Both the position numbers and the translations under genes were made by a program. The notes below the pieces were generated by a model that saw only the letters and a program-made list of their open reading frames with translations, searched no databases and was not told the origin of the DNA. A stretch of 64,000 nt of DNA from Bacilli bacterium (GTDB taxonomy: Bacteria; Bacillota_I; Bacilli_A; RF39; UBA660), in the NCBI GenBank assembly GCA_017541325.1, contig JAFXZI010000012.1, forward strand, positions 124,001 to 188,000, given 5' to 3'. How positions within the stretch are numbered: the first letter of the stretch is position 1; every line of letters begins with the position of its first letter. Positions 33,690 through 41,603 of the stretch are shown here, piece after piece.

Positions 33690-34406
33690 ATGGCAAGTAA
33701 AAATAACAAAATAGAATTAAAAACTTATATTATTTTTATTAGTACTTTATTACTATTTTTATTTCAATCTTTATTTCAAGTTATTCCAATTACTATTTTT
33801 AATTTAGATACTAAAAACTTATCGATGTTAAATAAAACTTATCTTTTAGTTTTTTCATCAATTTGTACTCTATTAATAATAACTGTAATATATAGAAAAA
33901 CAATTATAAATGATATAAAACAATTCAAAAATACAAATAAAAATGAATTGTTTAAAAACATATTATTCTGTTTAAAATATTGGGCGCTTAATCTTCTTAT
34001 TATGTATGTATTTGTATATATTATTTCATTGTTTGGGATAAATGATTCAATAAACAATTCTAATATAAAAGAATATATAAAAGCTAATCCATTATTAATG
34101 GGAATAAATGTCGTATTATTTTCTGCATTAATAGAAGAAATAATATTTAGATTGTCTTTTAAAACTGTATTTAAAGATAAAATATCATTTATTTTAGTTT
34201 CTGGAATTGTCTTTGGTGGATTACATGTTTTATCTATCAATAATCTAATTTATTTAATATATTTAATACCTTATTGTTGTTCTGGTATTATTTTAGGTTA
34301 TATTTATTATGAAACAAATAATATTTGTTATTCTTATCTAGTTCATTCAGTTCATAATCTAGTATTACTAATACCAGAAATAATTGCCTTAATGGAGGTG
34401 ATTTAA
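33690..34406 (+). CDS. CPBP family intramembrane glutamic metalloprotease
   Basis: The 238-residue protein has about seven hydrophobic segments and the CPBP (Abi/Rce1-like) motifs: EEIIFR (about 149-154) with the paired glutamates, GGLHVL (about 176-181) with a histidine, and SYLVHSVHN near 215-223. Family members cut prenylated or bacteriocin-related proteins within the membrane, or take part in self-immunity. Its stop overlaps the next ATG (TAATG) with GGAGGTG ahead, so the degenerate phosphoesterase is made together with it; a joint function is inference. Confidence 0.87.
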   Translation: MASKNNKIELKTYIIFISTLLLFLFQSLFQVIPITIFNLDTKNLSMLNKTYLLVFSSICTLLIITVIYRKTIINDIKQFKNTNKNELFKNILFCLKYWALNLLIMYVFVYIISLFGINDSINNSNIKEYIKANPLLMGINVVLFSALIEEIIFRLSFKTVFKDKISFILVSGIVFGGLHVLSINNLIYLIYLIPYCCSGIILGYIYYETNNICYSYLVHSVHNLVLLIPEIIALMEVI

Positions 34407-35305
34407 TGACTAGTAGATTAGAAAGAAATAAAAAGCAAAGAAATAAAATTGTTAAAGACGTAGTAAGTGAAAAAACAAAAAGAATATCTATTAAAGTAAT
34501 TAAAATATTATTCAAAATCTTCTTAGTGCTACTAATCATCTATCTATTAATTAGATATGTAGGTACATCAGGATTAGTAGTAAGAGAATATATGAAAGAA
34601 TATGATAATCTTCCAGAAGAATTTAATGGTCTGAAAATAGTCCAAATAAGTGATTTAAATTATAATAGTAAAACACTAGATATTAAAAAATTACAAAGAA
34701 TAGTAAGAAAAGTAAATATTTTAAAGCCAGATATTGTAGTCTTTACTGGAGACTTAATATATGGAGAAATAGATAATAAAGAAATAAGCAAATTAACAAA
34801 GGAATTATCTAAAATAAATGTTACTTTAAATAAATATTCAGTAACTGGTAAAAATGATAATAAAAACACTCAAATTATATTAGATAATGCAGGATTTATA
34901 AATATAGATAACAGCTATGATCTAATATTTAAAGATGGTAATACTCCTATTCTAATAACTGGATTTACTAAAGATTTAAAACTAGATAAATCTTTTGAAA
35001 TTTTTAAAGATGGAGAACTATCTAATATATTTACAATAGGTATTATGCATAATCCTGATTTAATAAAAGATATTAATGATTACCACAAATTGGACCTAGC
35101 ATTAGCCGGATATACTCTTAATGGATTAATAAGAATACCTAAAGTTGGTGGTATATTTAATTATAATTGTGACTATTTCGAAGAATATTATAATATTGAT
35201 GATACTGATTTATATGTTTCAAATGGTGCTGGTACAAGAGAATATCCTTATAGATTATTTAATCATCCAAGTATTAGTTTATTTAGAATTAAAAAAAGCG
35301 ATTAA
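34406..35305 (+). CDS. Membrane-anchored metallophosphoesterase-like protein lacking metal ligands
   Basis: The fold of the YkuE/YaeI-type phosphoesterases is recognisable over 76-299, after a basic N-terminus and one membrane segment (30-50). But the metal sites are degraded: SDLN (82-85) where SDLH is expected, GKND (148-151) for GNHD, and AGYTLNGL (234-241) for GHTHGGQ. Only Asp83, Asp116 in TGDLI and His215 (MHNPD) remain. The C-terminal GAGTREYPYRLF keeps the normal pattern. It is probably a binding protein or otherwise inactive. Coupled to the CPBP protease gene. Confidence 0.75.
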   Translation: MTSRLERNKKQRNKIVKDVVSEKTKRISIKVIKILFKIFLVLLIIYLLIRYVGTSGLVVREYMKEYDNLPEEFNGLKIVQISDLNYNSKTLDIKKLQRIVRKVNILKPDIVVFTGDLIYGEIDNKEISKLTKELSKINVTLNKYSVTGKNDNKNTQIILDNAGFINIDNSYDLIFKDGNTPILITGFTKDLKLDKSFEIFKDGELSNIFTIGIMHNPDLIKDINDYHKLDLALAGYTLNGLIRIPKVGGIFNYNCDYFEEYYNIDDTDLYVSNGAGTREYPYRLFNHPSISLFRIKKSD

Positions 35306-35314
35306 TCGCTTTTT
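35291..35314. terminator. Bidirectional terminator between convergent genes
   Basis: AAAAAAGCGA (35291-35300) pairs with TCGCTTTTTT (35305-35314) around TTAA; T-runs on both strands. Confidence 0.87.
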
Positions 35315-36012
35315 TATTTTATTATTTTGTATTCACTAGCTTCCCCATATCCTGAATCCAGAAAAAGAATACCTTTATGTCCATCAAAATTAGGATAAAT
35401 CTTATTATATAAATCAAGTGATTTAAAGTTAGGAATATTTATATAAACATAATTCCCATCATTCATAGTTAAAAAGAACCTTGTCTCATCATATGAAGAT
35501 GGATCATATTTTATTTCAGATATTTGTTTTAAAACGTCAGTATCTAAAGCATCTAATTTTTTGACAAACCTATCATATACGGTATCAGAAACATGATTTA
35601 AAAGAGTTGGAACACCTAAAAAGTCTTTGTCACTAATAACCACTTCTCCATTACTTAAAATATAATTTTGATTAGGAAAATCATATAATAGTACTTTTTC
35701 CTCTACTATATTTATTTTAAAAATATTAAAGAATCTTCTTTCTATTTTAACATCTTTAATATATGGATTGTGTTTTAACTTCTTTTTCATTTTACGAGTT
35801 GATACTTTAAAATACTCTGGATAATTAGTTAATCCTGCTTCTTCTATAATTGTTTGATCAGATAATATATTGTTTCCAGTAATAATAATATTATGTGTTT
35901 TAGTAGATAAAAGCATTTTAATACATAAAATTAGAACAATTAATACAACAAGAAAAATTAATAAAGGTACTATTCTTATTTTTTTCTTTTTTACTTTAAC
36001 TTTTCTTGTCAT
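35314..36012 (-). CDS. divIB: Cell division protein DivIB/FtsQ
   Basis: The 232-residue bitopic protein has a basic cytoplasmic start, one membrane segment (about 13-31), and an outer POTRA domain beginning at IIITGNNILSDQTI (about 41-54), with NPYIKDVKIERRF as the second POTRA element, then a beta domain. This is the DivIB/FtsQ plan: a divisome subunit that works with FtsL and DivIC. It lies 7 bases downstream of murB, a pairing (murB-divIB) typical of Bacillota dcw clusters. Confidence 0.9.
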   Translation of the reverse strand: MTRKVKVKKKKIRIVPLLIFLVVLIVLILCIKMLLSTKTHNIIITGNNILSDQTIIEEAGLTNYPEYFKVSTRKMKKKLKHNPYIKDVKIERRFFNIFKINIVEEKVLLYDFPNQNYILSNGEVVISDKDFLGVPTLLNHVSDTVYDRFVKKLDALDTDVLKQISEIKYDPSSYDETRFFLTMNDGNYVYINIPNFKSLDLYNKIYPNFDGHKGILFLDSGYGEASEYKIIK

Positions 36013-36019
36013 TGTATCA

Positions 36020-36928
36020 CTACTCCCAATTTACAAATTCTTGTTCAATTTTTAAATCTACCCCATAATTTTCTTCGACTGTATCATGAACTAAAGAAAT
36101 AAGTGTCTTAATATCATTAGCAGTTGCACCACCTATATTAATAATAAAGTTTGCATGTTTATCACTTACTTTAGCTCCTCCATGAGTAAGTCCTTTAAGT
36201 CCTAAATCTTCAATCATTTTACCAGCAAATCCATTTTCTGGATTTCTAAATACAGACCCAGCTGATGGATACTCAAGAGGTTGAGATGCACGTCTCTTTT
36301 CTTGTCTTTCTTTCATAACAGAAAGTATCGCATCTTTTTTACCTTTTTTAAGTCCTATTGTTGCTTCTAAACATATATATCCTGGATTTTGTTGTAAAAA
36401 CGAAGTTCTATAATGGAAATTTAGTTCTCCATTTGTCATCGTAATAATTCTATAATCAGGAGTTAAGACTTTTATTCTTTTAACGATATATCCCATATCA
36501 CTCTTATAAGCACCAGCATTCATAAATACTGCACCACCGACACTTCCTGGTATACCACTAGCAAATTCAAGCCCAGTAAGTCCTTTTTTAGCAGCAAACA
36601 ATGCTAATCTCATTAAATTATATCCAGCACCAACTTTAATAGTTTGAGCTCCTAACATAGTTAATTCATTAAACTCGTCAAGTTTGATAATAACTCCATC
36701 ATATTCAGAATCACTAAACAAAGTATTACTTCCATTACCTAATACTTTATATTTTATATTTCTATAATTACATAATTTAATTAATTCAATTAATTTTTGA
36801 GTATTTTTAGGATAAACTATATATTTTGCGTTTCCACCAACACAATAAGTAGTATATTTTTTTAAACTAACATTTTCTAGTATTTTACCTATTTCTCTTT
36901 CTTTTAATACTTCTAAAAATTCATCCAT
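36020..36928 (-). CDS. murB: UDP-N-acetylenolpyruvoylglucosamine reductase MurB
   Basis: The 302-residue flavoenzyme reads LKKYTTYCVGG (early FAD domain), LGNGSNTLFSD (about 63-73), GIPGSVGGAVFMNAGAY (about 124-140) and YPSAGSVFRNP with the catalytic Ser, ending in the C-terminal Glu region. It reduces enolpyruvyl-UDP-GlcNAc to UDP-MurNAc with NADPH. The overall length is typical of the type II MurB of Bacillota. GGAGGTAG ribosome site precedes the ATG. Confidence 0.96.
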   Translation of the reverse strand: MDEFLEVLKEREIGKILENVSLKKYTTYCVGGNAKYIVYPKNTQKLIELIKLCNYRNIKYKVLGNGSNTLFSDSEYDGVIIKLDEFNELTMLGAQTIKVGAGYNLMRLALFAAKKGLTGLEFASGIPGSVGGAVFMNAGAYKSDMGYIVKRIKVLTPDYRIITMTNGELNFHYRTSFLQQNPGYICLEATIGLKKGKKDAILSVMKERQEKRRASQPLEYPSAGSVFRNPENGFAGKMIEDLGLKGLTHGGAKVSDKHANFIINIGGATANDIKTLISLVHDTVEENYGVDLKIEQEFVNWE

Positions 36929-37000
36929 TATACTACCTCCGTTAATTATTTATATGACATATATTTTTAGATGTAATTACTTAATCATCCTACCAATAAA

Positions 37001-37030
37001 ATTATAACATATAAAATAAAAAAACGACAA
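37001..37030 (-). promoter_or_regulatory. Promoter of murB-divIB, overlapping the murG terminator
   Basis: TATAAT (37001-37006) with TTGTCG (37025-37030) at 18-base spacing on the minus strand; the -35 box lies within the stem of the murG terminator. Start codon of murB is about 70 bases downstream. Confidence 0.5.
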
Positions 37031-37037
37031 TATGTCG
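37018..37037 (-). terminator. Terminator of murG
   Basis: CGACA (37025-37029) pairs with TGTCG (37033-37037), preceded by G and followed by seven T residues on the minus strand. Confidence 0.7.
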
Positions 37038-37048
37038 CTTTTATATTA

Positions 37049-38134
37049 TTAAGTTCTTTCATCTATAATATTTCTTATTATTTCATATATTTTAGATGCT
37101 GAATCAGGACAACCTAATTTTTTATTAGCTTCTACCATCGATTTATATTTTTTAGGATCATTTAAAATATGATCTATTGTATCTAATAATAGAGCTGCAG
37201 ATAAATCTTTTTCTTTAATTACTATACTAGCACCATTATCTTCAAGCACTTGAGCATTTTTTTCTTGATGATTATGCGTTACATATGGAGATGGAATAAG
37301 TATACTTGGTAATGCAAGAGTAGTAATTTCTGCAATTGTAGATGCTCCTGCACGAGATATTATTAAATCAGTATTTTTCATGACACCTAACATATCGTAT
37401 AAATATGGTACAAGTTTAACATTAGGAATTGATTCAAAATCTTTATATTCATCATAATACCCTTTGCCAGTAACAAATAATACTTCATAATCTTTATTGT
37501 TAAACATTGGAATTATTTCTTTCATCTTTTCATTAATTGTTTTTGAACCTAAACTTCCCATAACAAATAAAACTAATTTTTTATCTTTAGATAAATCATA
37601 TTTACTTTTATCTACTTTCTTAGTAGTTAATACTTCTTCACTTCTTGGATTACCTGTAAAAACAGTATTCTTTTTATTAAAATATTTAAAACTACTCTCT
37701 AAAGATACTCCAACTACATTTACTTTATTCTTTAATAATTTGTTAGATAGTCCTGGAATAGAATTTTGTTCATGAATAAATGTTTTTATTCCTAATGATA
37801 AAGCAGCCTTAATAACAGGAAGAGTAACATATCCACCTATTCCTAAAACTATATCAGGATTAAAATCTTTTATTACTCTTTTTGCTTTTTTGTATGCTTT
37901 TAAATAGCACTTAATAACATTAACATTCTTAAAAGGATTATGTCTATTTAGTCCTTTAATTTCTAGACCAACATAAGTAAAACCCATTTTAGGAATAATA
38001 TCTGCTTCCATTCTATCAGTAGTACCAATATATAGAATCTCACTTTTTGGTTCACGTTCTAATATTTTATTAATAATAGCAATTGCTGGATAAATATGTC
38101 CACCAGTGCCACCAGCACTAACCACAACACGCAT
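37049..38134 (-). CDS. murG: Undecaprenyl-PP-MurNAc-pentapeptide GlcNAc transferase MurG
   Basis: The 361-residue GT28 glycosyltransferase begins MRVVVSAGGTGGHIYPA, with the G-loop for lipid I, and has GIGGYVTLP (about 93-101), HEQNS (about 123-127), GSLGSKTINE (about 193-202) and ISRAGASTIAE (about 260-270) for UDP-GlcNAc binding. It makes lipid II at the inner face of the membrane. Length and motifs are complete. It lies alone with its own terminator, upstream of murB. Confidence 0.97.
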   Translation of the reverse strand: MRVVVSAGGTGGHIYPAIAIINKILEREPKSEILYIGTTDRMEADIIPKMGFTYVGLEIKGLNRHNPFKNVNVIKCYLKAYKKAKRVIKDFNPDIVLGIGGYVTLPVIKAALSLGIKTFIHEQNSIPGLSNKLLKNKVNVVGVSLESSFKYFNKKNTVFTGNPRSEEVLTTKKVDKSKYDLSKDKKLVLFVMGSLGSKTINEKMKEIIPMFNNKDYEVLFVTGKGYYDEYKDFESIPNVKLVPYLYDMLGVMKNTDLIISRAGASTIAEITTLALPSILIPSPYVTHNHQEKNAQVLEDNGASIVIKEKDLSAALLLDTIDHILNDPKKYKSMVEANKKLGCPDSASKIYEIIRNIIDERT

Positions 38135-38170
38135 ATCATCACCCTAATTAAATTATATCATAAAACATAT

Positions 38171-38196
38171 AAAAAAAACGACTATATAGTCGTTTT
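38171..38196 (-). terminator. Terminator of the 1126-residue protein gene
   Basis: AAAACGACTA (38175-38184) pairs with TAGTCGTTTT (38187-38196), followed by eight T residues on the minus strand. Confidence 0.87.
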
Positions 38197-38204
38197 ATTT
38201 ATTA

Positions 38205-41200
38205 TTAAGGAGTAATTACTTTTTGGTAACCTCCGTCAAGTTCTTCTTCTCCTTCTTCAACTGCAGGAGTTTCTTCTGGTTGAGATTGAGCAGCTTGTCT
38301 TGCAGCTTCTTCTGCAGCAGCTTGTTGTCTTGCAGCTTCCTCAGCAGCTTCTCTTTCTGCTTGTTCTCTTGCAGCTTGTTCTGCAGCAGCTTGTTGTCTT
38401 GCAGCTTCTTCTTCAGCAGCTTGTTGTCTTGCAGCTTCTTCTGCAGCAGCTTGTTCTGCAGCAATTCTTGCTTCTTCAGCAGCAACAGCTTGTTCTGCTT
38501 CTTCAGCACTTAATGCATCTGCATCTGCATCTAGTTGAACTTGAACATCTTCTGGAGTTTGAGTTTGAAATTGTACTTCTTCTTGAGTAGGTTGAATTTC
38601 TTCTACAGGAACTTCTCCTTCTTCAATTCTACCTTCATCAGCTTGATCTAGTTCTTCTTGAGTTCCCTCTTCTGCTGGAGCTGTTTCCTCAGCTGGAGTT
38701 CCTTCCTCAGCTGGAGTTCCTTCCTCAGCTGGAGTTACTTCTTCAGCTGGAGTTTCTTCTCCTGTTGTAGTTTCTTCTCCTGTTGTAGTTTCTTCTCCTG
38801 TTGTAGTTTCTTCTTGAGTTCCATCTTCAACAGGAATTTCTCCTTCTTCAACTCTTTGATCATCAGTTTGATCTATCTCATCATCAGATGTATCTTGATC
38901 ACCTTGTCCAGTTTCTTGTTCATCTACTGGATTATCATCAACAGGTTCCTCTCCCTCATCGACTTGTTGATCATCTGTTTTTTGTTCTTCTTCTGTTTCT
39001 TGTTCTTTATTAAGTTCTTCTATTTCTTTAATCATCTCATCAGATGTATTTTTCATTTCTTGTCCTACACTAATTGCAGCACTAATTTCAGCTTGAATTT
39101 GTGAAATGTATCCTGATTTAAATGATTCAATTAATTGAGCTCTTGCACTTTCCCAACTAGTTCCAAATCCTAAAGCAATTGCTTCTCTATCTTCAGCACT
39201 AATTGAGTTTACATATGCTTCAGCAGCAGCTTGTGCAGCAGATTGGATTTGAGCATCACCAGTTGATACAGAAACTCCACCAAATGCATATCCATATGCA
39301 AGACCATTTGCAAATGACATTTCATCAAGGTTATAAGTAGCTCCATTAGCTGGATCAGTTACACTTGTTCCGAAACTGTAATCTCCAGAATTTGCATATG
39401 TATTACCAGCAGTTGCACCAGCACCTGCAGCATTTTCTTTTGCAAATTGAGCTTCTATTCTTCTTTGTTGTTCTTCTACTTCTTCTCTTTCTTCTTCTGT
39501 TAAATCATCTTCTCCAACTTCTTCAGTATGTGTCTCTTCAGTTTCTGATATTACGTCACCATGTGCTCTTATAAAGTCATCTGAATATTCTCCAGCTGGA
39601 TATACTCCATAAGCACTATCATCTAATGCTAAACGGAATTCTGTATGACGTCTATTATTAACTAAAGTAGCAATATCATCACGAGTTGGATTACCATAAT
39701 GATCTAATTGTTCTAATTGTCCATGTGCAGCAGCAATTATTTCTTCCATACTTGGACGAAGATCTTGGTTAATTGTTCCCATCATAGTATCATAATTTGT
39801 TACTAATCCTTGAACACTTGCAATATGTGATAATTCTTCTAATAATTCTGCTGATAATGGAGCATTAACTTGACCAGCAACACGAGTAGCTAGTTCAGTT
39901 TCTCCAGAATTATATAATTGGCTAACAATGTTTAAGTTAATGTTTGTAATTTGGGCACTTGAAGCTGCAAAGTGAGTAGCTTCCATATTGTCTAATCCCA
40001 TCATTAATTCTGTAATTCTTCCGTTAACAACATCACATAATCCCATTCTATCAACAAGTTCAGTTATACTCCAATAAGCATCTCTTTCTTCTTGTGTAGA
40101 ATTTTCTTCATTCATTACTTCACCAGTTGGAAGTAAGTCTACTAATGCAGTTGAACTTTCAATTATATTTTGACGATAAGTTTCTTTTTCTTCTTCAGTT
40201 AACTCATCATAATTTAAATGATAAATGTTTTCAACTAAATATCTAGTTTCTGCTTCTGAACCATTTCCATGGAATACAAGGAATTGAGTATGGTCTACAT
40301 CAGCAGATTCTACTAAGTTTAATCCTCCATATACTGTATCAAATGCAAGTAATCTTGCAAGAGGACCAGCAGTATCTATAGTAGCATCATCTAATACATA
40401 ATGATAATATGTATCTCTAATAACTTGATCAGATGCTTCTGTAGTATGTTCTTTATTAAATGTTAATACATCGTTTTCAAATTGAACAAAGAAAGCTTTA
40501 TCTTCTTCACTATGGAAGATTTCTGCTAAACCACTTGGTTCAACAGAATTCATATAATATGTAATCATCTTGCTACGAGCAGATTCTAATAAATCTTGAG
40601 CTTGATCTGAAGTAATATCATATGTTCCAAAGATAGTATACATATCAGCTGGTTCAGAATAATTAGCAAATGTAGTTAATACTAATGCTTCTTCAAATGT
40701 TAAATCTAAATATGTTTCTCCATCTTCTTCTAATCTAAAGTTTCCTTCTTTATGAGTTTGTGTATGGAAAGTAGTAACTAATTCCATAGCTTCTTCTGAA
40801 GCAACTCTTCTTAAATCACTTTGATCCATTGATGCCATTAATTGCTCAAACTCAGTTGGAGTTACAGCAACAGTTTGATCTTCAGCAGTTTCTGCTTCAG
40901 TTGTAGCAGTTGTAGCAGCTTCAGCAACAGCTTCTGTTTCTGCTGTTTCAGTTGCTTCTGTTTCTGCAGCAGCTGCTGTAGTAGCCTCTGTTTCAGCTTC
41001 AGTTGTAGCAGTTTCAGCAGCTTCAGCAGTAGCTTCTGTTTCAGCAGCAGCACTTACTTCTACTGCAGCTTCTTCTGACTCTTGAGTTCCATATGCTTCA
41101 TCTACATCTACTTGATTTTGAGTATTATTAAGGATTGCTGCAGTAGCTCCAGCTCCTCCAGCAGCTCCTAATACTCCACCTAATACACCTGCAGCAACTA

Positions 41201-41585
41201 CAGTTCCTGCACCATATTTTTTCTTTTCTTTTAGTTCCTCTTCTTCTTCTTCGACATCTTCATCGTCGTCATCAGAATCGTCACTTAAATCTTCATCATC
41301 ATCTGAAGTTCTTGCTGCTTCTGCAGCTGCAAATTCAGTTTCAGCAGCAGCAATTTCTTCATCAGTTTCTGCTGTTTCTTCAATAATTCCAGCATCCACT
41401 AGTTCACTTACTTTTCTTGATATTTCTGCATCAGAAGCCTCTGCTTCTAATCCACTATGATCTCTAATAAAATCATAGCAAGCATCTTTACCTATAACTC
41501 TTTCAGTAGTTCCACCTTCATAATAAACTAGAAAGTCGAAGTCTCTTTCTCCACTTTTAATTGGCTTAATTCTTAAAATATCCAT
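38205..41585 (-). CDS. Large acidic repeat-rich membrane protein (1126 residues)
   Basis: No family recognised. In order: a small globular start (1-75), an extremely acidic stretch (75-122, with DDDEDLSDDSDDDDED), a Gly/Ala hydrophobic segment (125-152) likely to cross the membrane, an Ala/Glu/Thr repeat zone (165-240), a large soluble domain (about 245-700), a Glu-rich coil and Gly/Ala region, then Thr/Glu/Pro tandem repeats (GEETTT, PAEEGT) and finally an Ala/Gln/Glu coiled coil (about 1020-1100). There is no signal peptide. A structural or adhesion-related role is a guess. It is transcribed together with the Ig-repeat protein gene (18-base gap). Confidence 0.75.
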   Translation of the reverse strand: MDILRIKPIKSGERDFDFLVYYEGGTTERVIGKDACYDFIRDHSGLEAEASDAEISRKVSELVDAGIIEETAETDEEIAAAETEFAAAEAARTSDDDEDLSDDSDDDDEDVEEEEEELKEKKKYGAGTVVAAGVLGGVLGAAGGAGATAAILNNTQNQVDVDEAYGTQESEEAAVEVSAAAETEATAEAAETATTEAETEATTAAAAETEATETAETEAVAEAATTATTEAETAEDQTVAVTPTEFEQLMASMDQSDLRRVASEEAMELVTTFHTQTHKEGNFRLEEDGETYLDLTFEEALVLTTFANYSEPADMYTIFGTYDITSDQAQDLLESARSKMITYYMNSVEPSGLAEIFHSEEDKAFFVQFENDVLTFNKEHTTEASDQVIRDTYYHYVLDDATIDTAGPLARLLAFDTVYGGLNLVESADVDHTQFLVFHGNGSEAETRYLVENIYHLNYDELTEEEKETYRQNIIESSTALVDLLPTGEVMNEENSTQEERDAYWSITELVDRMGLCDVVNGRITELMMGLDNMEATHFAASSAQITNINLNIVSQLYNSGETELATRVAGQVNAPLSAELLEELSHIASVQGLVTNYDTMMGTINQDLRPSMEEIIAAAHGQLEQLDHYGNPTRDDIATLVNNRRHTEFRLALDDSAYGVYPAGEYSDDFIRAHGDVISETEETHTEEVGEDDLTEEEREEVEEQQRRIEAQFAKENAAGAGATAGNTYANSGDYSFGTSVTDPANGATYNLDEMSFANGLAYGYAFGGVSVSTGDAQIQSAAQAAAEAYVNSISAEDREAIALGFGTSWESARAQLIESFKSGYISQIQAEISAAISVGQEMKNTSDEMIKEIEELNKEQETEEEQKTDDQQVDEGEEPVDDNPVDEQETGQGDQDTSDDEIDQTDDQRVEEGEIPVEDGTQEETTTGEETTTGEETTTGEETPAEEVTPAEEGTPAEEGTPAEETAPAEEGTQEELDQADEGRIEEGEVPVEEIQPTQEEVQFQTQTPEDVQVQLDADADALSAEEAEQAVAAEEARIAAEQAAAEEAARQQAAEEEAARQQAAAEQAAREQAEREAAEEAARQQAAAEEAARQAAQSQPEETPAVEEGEEELDGGYQKVITP
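38287..38460 (-). repeat. Degenerate tandem repeat coding an Ala/Glu/Gln coil
   Basis: Short units of about 12-15 bases encoding EEAARQQAA variants recur across this stretch of the large protein's C-terminus. They read as coiled-coil low complexity and not as a DNA-level repeat array. Confidence 0.6.
38670..38807 (-). repeat. 18-base tandem repeats encoding GEETTT and PAEEGT units
   Basis: Three identical 18-base units at 38754-38807 encode GEETTT; about five related 18-base units at 38670-38753 encode PAEEGT/PAEEVT. Copy number may vary between strains by slippage. Confidence 0.75.
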
Positions 41586-41603
41586 TTATTACACCACCCT
41601 TTA

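Noticed and set aside
38754-38807. Short tandem repeats that could be taken for a CRISPR array
   Set aside because: Units are 18 bases, in frame and without unique spacers; they encode GEETTT.
38216-39104. Long open frames on the plus strand and in alternative minus-strand frames opposite the large acidic protein
   Set aside because: They arise from low-complexity codons (GCT/GAA/CAA repeats) of the real gene; peptides are homopolymer-like, lack ribosome sites and show no family features.
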